64,000 nt of DNA from Canna indica (lineage: Eukaryota; Streptophyta; Magnoliopsida; Zingiberales; Cannaceae), in the NCBI GenBank assembly GCA_034359265.1, contig CP136890.1, forward strand, positions 82,113,501 through 82,177,500, given 5' to 3'. Below, one piece after another: positions 58,077 to 64,000 of this stretch. The translations under genes and the position numbers were made by a program. The stretch's first letter is position 1; every line of letters begins with the position of its first letter. The notes under the pieces were generated by a model that was not told the origin of the DNA, made no database searches, and worked only from the letters and a program-made list of their open reading frames with translations.

Positions 58077-59495
58077 TGTTGGCTTTAGGTTTTCAACCTT
58101 AGTCTTAATCTCGGTTTTGATGATAATAAACATGGGACTAATGATTTCATTGAGAATATCTTCAGGTTCCATATCAGTAGCGTTCGATGTCCTCGATCGG
58201 AAAAATCAGAGAAATCGAAAAATCGAAAGGACATTGATCGTCGCGCTCGGGTTCGTCGCGGAAGTTTCTCGAAGATTGACGAGTGCACCAAAGATGCATT
58301 GGACGAGTTCAAAATCACATGGAAAGTTCTCCAAGATGATGCTCGTTGAAAGCCGAAACTCGAAAATGAAGCGTAGAAGAAATCGGCTGAAAAATACAAC
58401 TCAGCCTAGGTTCGGTCGACCGGGCGATCGACCGAATAGGGTAAAGTCAAGGGCACCAGCTATTTCGGTCGACCGACTAGTGCCGAAAAGGGATAGTAGC
58501 TACGTCGGTCGACCGATCGAAGCCCAAATTGGGCAGTAGCTTGGGCGGTCGACCAGTCGATCGACCGACCTGCGTTTGCTGAAGACGCAAGATCGCGTCG
58601 GTTGACCGACGAGTCGACCGAAGGTCAGGATCGAAGATCTTGCGTCTTGGCGGTCGACCCGTCGGTCGACTGACCAGAGAGAAAAAATGGTGGTCGAAGG
58701 AGCGGTCGATCGGTAGGTCGATCGACCAATCGACCGGCGGCCTGCAAAGGATAGAAAACTATTCGTTGAGTTGTCGTTTTTTCAGTAGGGTATAAATATA
58801 CCCTCATATACTTTATTTAATCTTCTTCTCTCTCTCTTAAGGTTATCATTGAGTATTCTAAAGGATACTTAAAGCCTTTCAAGGAGTAATCGCAGTGCGC
58901 TCCGTTCATCTGTTGAGTTCTTCTTCGAGCGTCGTCTGCTCCTCAACTCGGGCTTCAACCCAATCTCTAATACTTGGCGAGTTGGAGGTTTTTGAAGGAT
59001 TAAAAAGTGCTTTTAATCTTATTTTATATTGTAGCTTTTTTATTATATTTTATCTATTTATTTGAACGTATTTTCTTTGATTTGGGTTTGTGTGAAGACC
59101 AGGTGTTTGGTCTTGTGTGTGAAAGTGGTTACCTTGGTGAAAAGGTGTAAAGCCACTTGTGTAAACTTAGTGTTTACTAGGATTAGTTTAGTTGTCCTTT
59201 AGGGTTGAGGTGGAAGAGTGCTCTCGATAAGAAGGTGGAGACTTCTGGGTGTGGAAGTACCTTAGGTCGAGAGTGAGACTCTTCAAGTGAAAAGTCATCT
59301 GTGTAAGGGAAACCTAAATTAATCTAGTAAAACTAGTTTGGAAATTCTAAGTGGTGTGCTTAGGTAGTGGAGTAAGCATTGGGGCCGAACCACTATAAAT
59401 CTTGTGTTTGCATTATTTCATTTTGTTGTGCTTTAATTGCTTAATCATTTATTGCTTCCGCATATAATCATTGAATCGCAAATTGCCTAAATGAT
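58077..59495 (+). repeat. LTR inside gag, U5 end truncated
   Basis: Starts TGTTGGCTTTAGGTTTTCAA. U3 contains seven GTCGAC palindromes and a 13-bp inverted repeat. The TATA box lies within GGGTATAAATATACCC (58788-58803). R-U5 breaks off after ATTGCCTAAATGATTTAA, about 130 bp short of the usual CAACA end, where gag resumes at FEKIMHCTSAFDIW. About 25 gag codons are missing across the LTR, so this is not a simple insertion. Confidence 0.78.
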
Positions 59496-60600
59496 TTAAA
59501 TATTTGAAAAGATCATGCATTGTACTTCCGCATTCGATATTTGGGCTTCCTTAAATGTCTTATATGACTATGCTAAAACCGAGGAGTTAGAAACTTTTAA
59601 TGAATGTAGTAATGACAATGGCATCCTTCCAATACTAACATGATTTTTGAAGCCCAAAGTGTCTCTAGCCATAGGAGCACTAAAAATCGGAAAAGGAATG
59701 TGATTTGTCATGTGTGCAAAGAAAAAGGGCATATGAAGAAAAATTATCCTTCCATGAAGAACAAGGCAAAGAAGAGGTCAAACGCTTCCATATCACCGTC
59801 TTATTCAAATGAAGCATCCTCTTGCCATGACTATGAAGTCACTTCAAAAGTTTACCTCATGGATTCTAATGATAAGGTACACTTTTTCTTCTTCTAGTCA
59901 TGATAACAAAAAATTATAGTATTAATTCATCTAGTTCTCATGATTTACTTTATGATGAATTAATGGATGAATATAAAAGCATGTATGCCTTGCTTGTTAG
60001 AAAAGATAAAGAAAATAAAAAATTGAAGAAAGAAAACTTAAGTCTTAGCTCTCAATTACATGATGTAAAATTAGAAAATGAGAAGTTAAAAATTAGTGTC
60101 TCCAATCCATGCCATGATACCTTAAGTATTGACACTAAGGATTTGAAAATAAAAAATGACATCTTAAAGAATAAAAATAGCATGTTGAAAACTTAATTGT
60201 ATGTTATTCATAAATCCATGAACGACTAGAAAAATGAGGTTATTTTTCTAAGTAAGAAAGTTAATAATCTATCTAGTAGTTCATCCTCTAAGAATTCTAG
60301 AAATACAAATGTTTCTTTCAAGAATGATTATGCACATCATGTTTCTCATGTCAAACATTCTAGCATATATTAAACCTCATGTTCAAAAGAAAATTATTTC
60401 CTTTAAGAATGTTCATGTTCATCATAGTTCACATGTCAAGCATTCTAATGATAAACCTCATGTCCATAGTAAAAATGAAAAAAAGTTTTATGAACATTGC
60501 TTTTGTTGTGGTACTTCCGGCCATGCTATTTATGATGTGGATTCAAGAAAAATCCAAGTGTAGCTAGGACATTTTGGACTCCTAAGCCATATAACCCCTA
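59496..60600 (+). pseudogene. gag C-terminal part, copy B
   Basis: Continues gag from KIMHCTSAFDIWASLNVLYD. The first knuckle CHVCKEKGHMKKNY has lost its last Cys, where copy A lost other ligands. The Ser-rich and coiled-coil segments follow. The second knuckle CFCCGTSGHAIYDV has also lost its final Cys. The end reads ARTFWTPKPYNP, then GGATAQG and a stop, as in copy A. Several stops and frame shifts occur. Confidence 0.82.
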
Positions 60601-62198
60601 AGGACCCAAATCAATTTGGGTACCAAAGATCTCATGTTCTCTTGTAGGGGGAGCAACCGCACAAGGATGAGTTGATGATGATTGATGGGAGTTGCATGAA
60701 GACTTAAAGCTTCACTAAATCCAAGTTGCAACTTCGCATCGTATGGATGCCTTCGGTATGAAGAATCAGCATCTAGTTAATTTGGTATCATCTCCTTGTT
60801 TTTTGTCTAGTTTGAAAATTGGAGTTTATGTTACATGAATGATTTTGGTTAATTCTTAATGCTCTTAATATATTTCAAATGATTTTTGATTTTTTTTTAA
60901 TTTCCGATCTCTTCAGAGACCTATGTGGCCTATAACGGGCTTAAACGACCTTGCGGTTCTAAATCGTAGGCTAATTGTGGCCTTTCGATTTTTAACCAAT
61001 AGGAATGGTTGGAGATCTTGTTTTCATTTATATTTCACTTGTGATCTCTTTAAATTTGTTTTGATATCATTCAATTTTATTTTGTAACAGATTTCAAACT
61101 ATTTAGCAAAGTGAATTTTGAATATGATACTTGATTCTTCTCTTTGCTATTTGGTTTGGGTTGATTGCTAGTAGTTCTATTTTTATGAAATCTACTAATG
61201 AAGTCTACTTGCAAGTTGTGAATGTTAATGGAAGGCTATGCTATCACGAAGAAAATTGAAAAGTAAAAAGACAAGTTTGACAAAATTTCTAAGAATGAGG
61301 TATGAGTTTGATTTTGCAAACTAGTTTGAAATACAAATGTTTCTTTCAAGAATGATTATGCACATCATGTTTCTCATGTCAAACATTCTAGCATATATTA
61401 AACCTCATGTTCAAAAGAAAATTATTTCCTTTAAGAATGTTCATGTTCATCATAGTTCACATGTCAAGCATTCTAATGATAAACCTCATGTCCATAGTAA
61501 AAATGAAAAAAAGTTTTATTGTAGGGGGAGCAACCGCACAAGGATGAGTTGATGATGATTGATGGGAGTTGCATGAAGACTTAAAGCTTCACTAAATCCA
61601 AGTTGCAACTTCGCATCGTATGGATGCCTTCGGTATGAAGAATCAGCATCTAGTTAATTTGGTATCATCTCCTTGTTTTTTGTCTAGTTTGAAAATTGGA
61701 GTTTATGTTACATGAATGATTTTGGTTAATTCTTAATGCTCTTAATATATTTCAAATGATTTTTGATTTTTTTTTAATTTCCGATCTCTTCGGAGACCTA
61801 TGTGGCCTATAACGGGCTTAAACGACATTGCGGTTCTAAATCGTAGGCTAATTGTGGCCTTTCGATTTTTAACCAATAGGAATGGTTGGAGATCATGTTT
61901 TCATTTATATTTCACTTGTGATCTCTTTAAATTTGTTTTGATATCATTCAATTTTATTTTGTAACAGATTTCAAACTATTTAGCAAAGTGAATTTTGAAT
62001 ATGATACTTGATTCTTCTCTTTGCTATTTGGTTTGGGTTGATTGCTAGTAGTTCTATTTTTATGAAATCTACTAATGAAGTCTACTTGCAAGTTGTGAAT
62101 GTTAATGGAAGGCTATGCTATCACGAAGAAAATTGAAAAGTAAAAAGACAAGTTTGACAAAATTTCTAAGAATGAGGTATGAGTTTGATTTTGCAAAA
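60301..62198. repeat. Recent ~1.03-kb tandem duplication
   Basis: The stretch 60301-61320 is repeated at 61329-62198, almost without substitutions (for example CTCTTCAGAGACC versus CTCTTCGGAGACC). The second copy lacks about 150 bp corresponding to 60491-60641, which removes the second zinc knuckle. Offset is 1028 bp. Confidence 0.9.
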
Positions 62199-64000
62199 AT
62201 CTTAGTATAATATTTGAATACTTATGATATAATGACATCTCTATACTCATGATTATTTTTGCATGATAAATATATGAAATTTCACGAGTAGGTAAAATTT
62301 TGATAACTTAGGCAATTTCATGATATCCTGATTGGATAAAATTTGCTCTAGGTTGAAATTCATATTAGAGACCTCATTTTGAGTTAATGGTTGACAAACA
62401 TATTTAGATACACATATCACATGAGTCTAGGTATTTAAACTTGAAAATTCATGTCTAGATAAACAATGTGATAACTAATTAACTAGATCATTTTAGGGGA
62501 CTTAAACTTGAAAAGTTTGATCCAAGTCAACAAATCGACTTGGACACTTTATTTTAAAGTCCAAACTTCATAAACATATTTAGGAATATGTATGACATAT
62601 TTACATGCACTTAGAATGAGAAATTCATATAGATATGAATAAAATGACATAGAGGTCATTTCATGATAACATCTTTTGAACCAAGTTGAACCAAGTTGAC
62701 CCAAGTCAACAAATTGACTTGGAGTTCTCATTTTTAATCTATATTTGAGAAACATATTTAGATTTACTCATATTAGGTGTCCATAGGTTTAAATTTAAAA
62801 AACCATGAGTAAATGAAAAGATTGACACTTATTAAGTTTCATGATAACTAGTTTAGTTTTTAATGAAATCATGTTAGGTTGATATCTTGACTTAAGAACA
62901 TAATTTTCATTCCTAACTTGACATACACTCTTTACATAACCATTATTTGGTGTTATAAAAGTTGGAATAAAAACTAAACATGTTTTGAAAATAACTAAAA
63001 ATTACGAAAATACCATTAAAAATTCAGTATTTTCAGTTATTTCTAGAAAAATATAAAAAAATTATTTTTAACTGATTCTTGAAACTGCATCTTCATTGAA
63101 AAATCTAATTTATTCAATAAAAATTTCAGAAAATTTCATCAAGAATCGGATTTATAATAAAATTTTGAAATTGGATTTCAGAAATGCAAAATATCATCCT
63201 CTTGAAATATCAATCTTTCTGATACTTTGATTTTTGTCGAAAACTTCAAATGAAACTTTGTGCATACTATTTTGATTCCATTTCTAATATCGTTCTCATT
63301 ATTCTTTGAGTGAAATCACTTCTAATATCTAAAAATAATTTTGATATCTTGAGCGATATCTTAAAAATGAGTTTTTGGTTGAAATCAAGATAGAATGAAA
63401 AATGAATTTAAAAATTTTATTTTAAGCCCAAACTTGATCAATATATTTAGATTCACTTATGTTAGATATCTAGGTATCTAAATTTGAGAATACATGAGTA
63501 GATAGCAAAATTTAATACTTAGCCATTTTCATGCTTTTATGCCTACTTTGAATGAAATCATGCTAAGTTCATATTTTGATCAAATGATATTGTTTTCTCT
63601 TCAAACTTGATATACATGTTTTACATGACCATATCTTTGTATTTTAAAAGTTTAAATGATTTCTGGAAATATCATAAAAATCTCATTTATTTACAAAAAT
63701 ACCACTAAAGTATCACTCTTCTCAAGTTGCTCATTTTTTCGATACTTTAATTTTTCATTAGATTTTCAAATGATACTTGAAGTATGATATTTTAAATTCA
63801 CTTATAGTATCGTTCTACTCATTTGATGAGAAAAAATATTTCTAAAATGATTTTTGACTATTTGATCGATACTTGAAAATATCGATACTTAAGTTACTAC
63901 ATGATTCTTGATTTTGGATTTCATTTATCATTTCACGATATTATGTATGACGTCTCTTATTCGATGTTCGGCCTTCTTCTTTTGAGTTGAGACTTTCGTG
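60601..64000 (+). other. Non-coding internal region, copy B (runs off the window)
   Basis: Homologous to 35993-38824 of copy A, in the same order: the hairpin segment (twice, owing to the duplication), the TTGACCCAAGTCAACAAATT repeats near 62520 and 62700, and the CTTGATATACATGTTTTACA block near 63610. No pol coding is seen. The polypurine tract and 3' LTR should lie beyond 64000. Confidence 0.72.

Noticed and set aside
58415..58670. CRISPR-like array from regularly spaced palindromes
   Set aside because: Eukaryotic LTR context; the spacing is irregular and the repeats are only about 12 bp with no cas genes.

Overview
This is nuclear DNA from a flowering plant: intron-containing plant gene families (PLAC8/cell-number-regulator, ZF-HD homeobox), plant-type L1 LINEs, Copia elements primed by initiator Met tRNA, CACTA, hAT and Mutator-like DNA elements, and long AT-rich intergenic stretches. 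The glycine- and GC-rich ZF-HD gene and the LINE ORF1 architecture would suit a monocot, but that is only an impression. There is no bacterial, organellar, rRNA or CRISPR signal.

Only two host genes are well supported: a four-exon PLAC8-family gene at 16877-17617 (+) and a single-exon zinc-finger homeodomain gene at 30270-31118 (-). Nearly everything else is transposon sequence in nested layers.

Left part (1-16.5 kb): a CACTA terminus abuts the 3' end of a LINE. A decayed Copia RNase H region follows, interrupted by a 518-bp hAT MITE with an 8-bp target duplication. Next come a degenerate FAR1/MULE transposase and a complete 8.3-kb minus-strand LINE (LINE-A, 6893-15207) with an imperfect 16-bp target duplication. 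ORF1 of LINE-A was split by an internally deleted Copia element (11732-13774). A Mutator-type MITE lies just upstream of the PLAC8 gene.

Middle (18-33 kb): AT-rich foldback DNA, then a second LINE family on the minus strand (LINE-B1, 21290-27249), a tRNA-derived SINE (27425-27560) and the ZF-HD gene.

Right part (33-64 kb): a gag-only LTR retrotransposon resembling a TR-GAG of the SIRE-like Copia lineage (33690-39935), a Mutator-like foldback element split by a probable solo LTR (40016-44402), and a sister copy of LINE-B on the plus strand (44667-50741). From 54.2 kb to the window end there is a scrambled cluster of the same gag-only family: an inverted LTR pair, LTR/gag chimeras, a triplicated U5 segment and a 1-kb tandem duplication.

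The most interesting material is this gag-only family. Two diverged copies keep the same order of gag, about 3 kb of conserved non-coding DNA and a polypurine tract where pol should be. The non-coding part carries conserved RNA hairpins and roughly 165-185-bp degenerate repeats, and the LTR U3 can hold dense arrays of GTCGAC palindromes.
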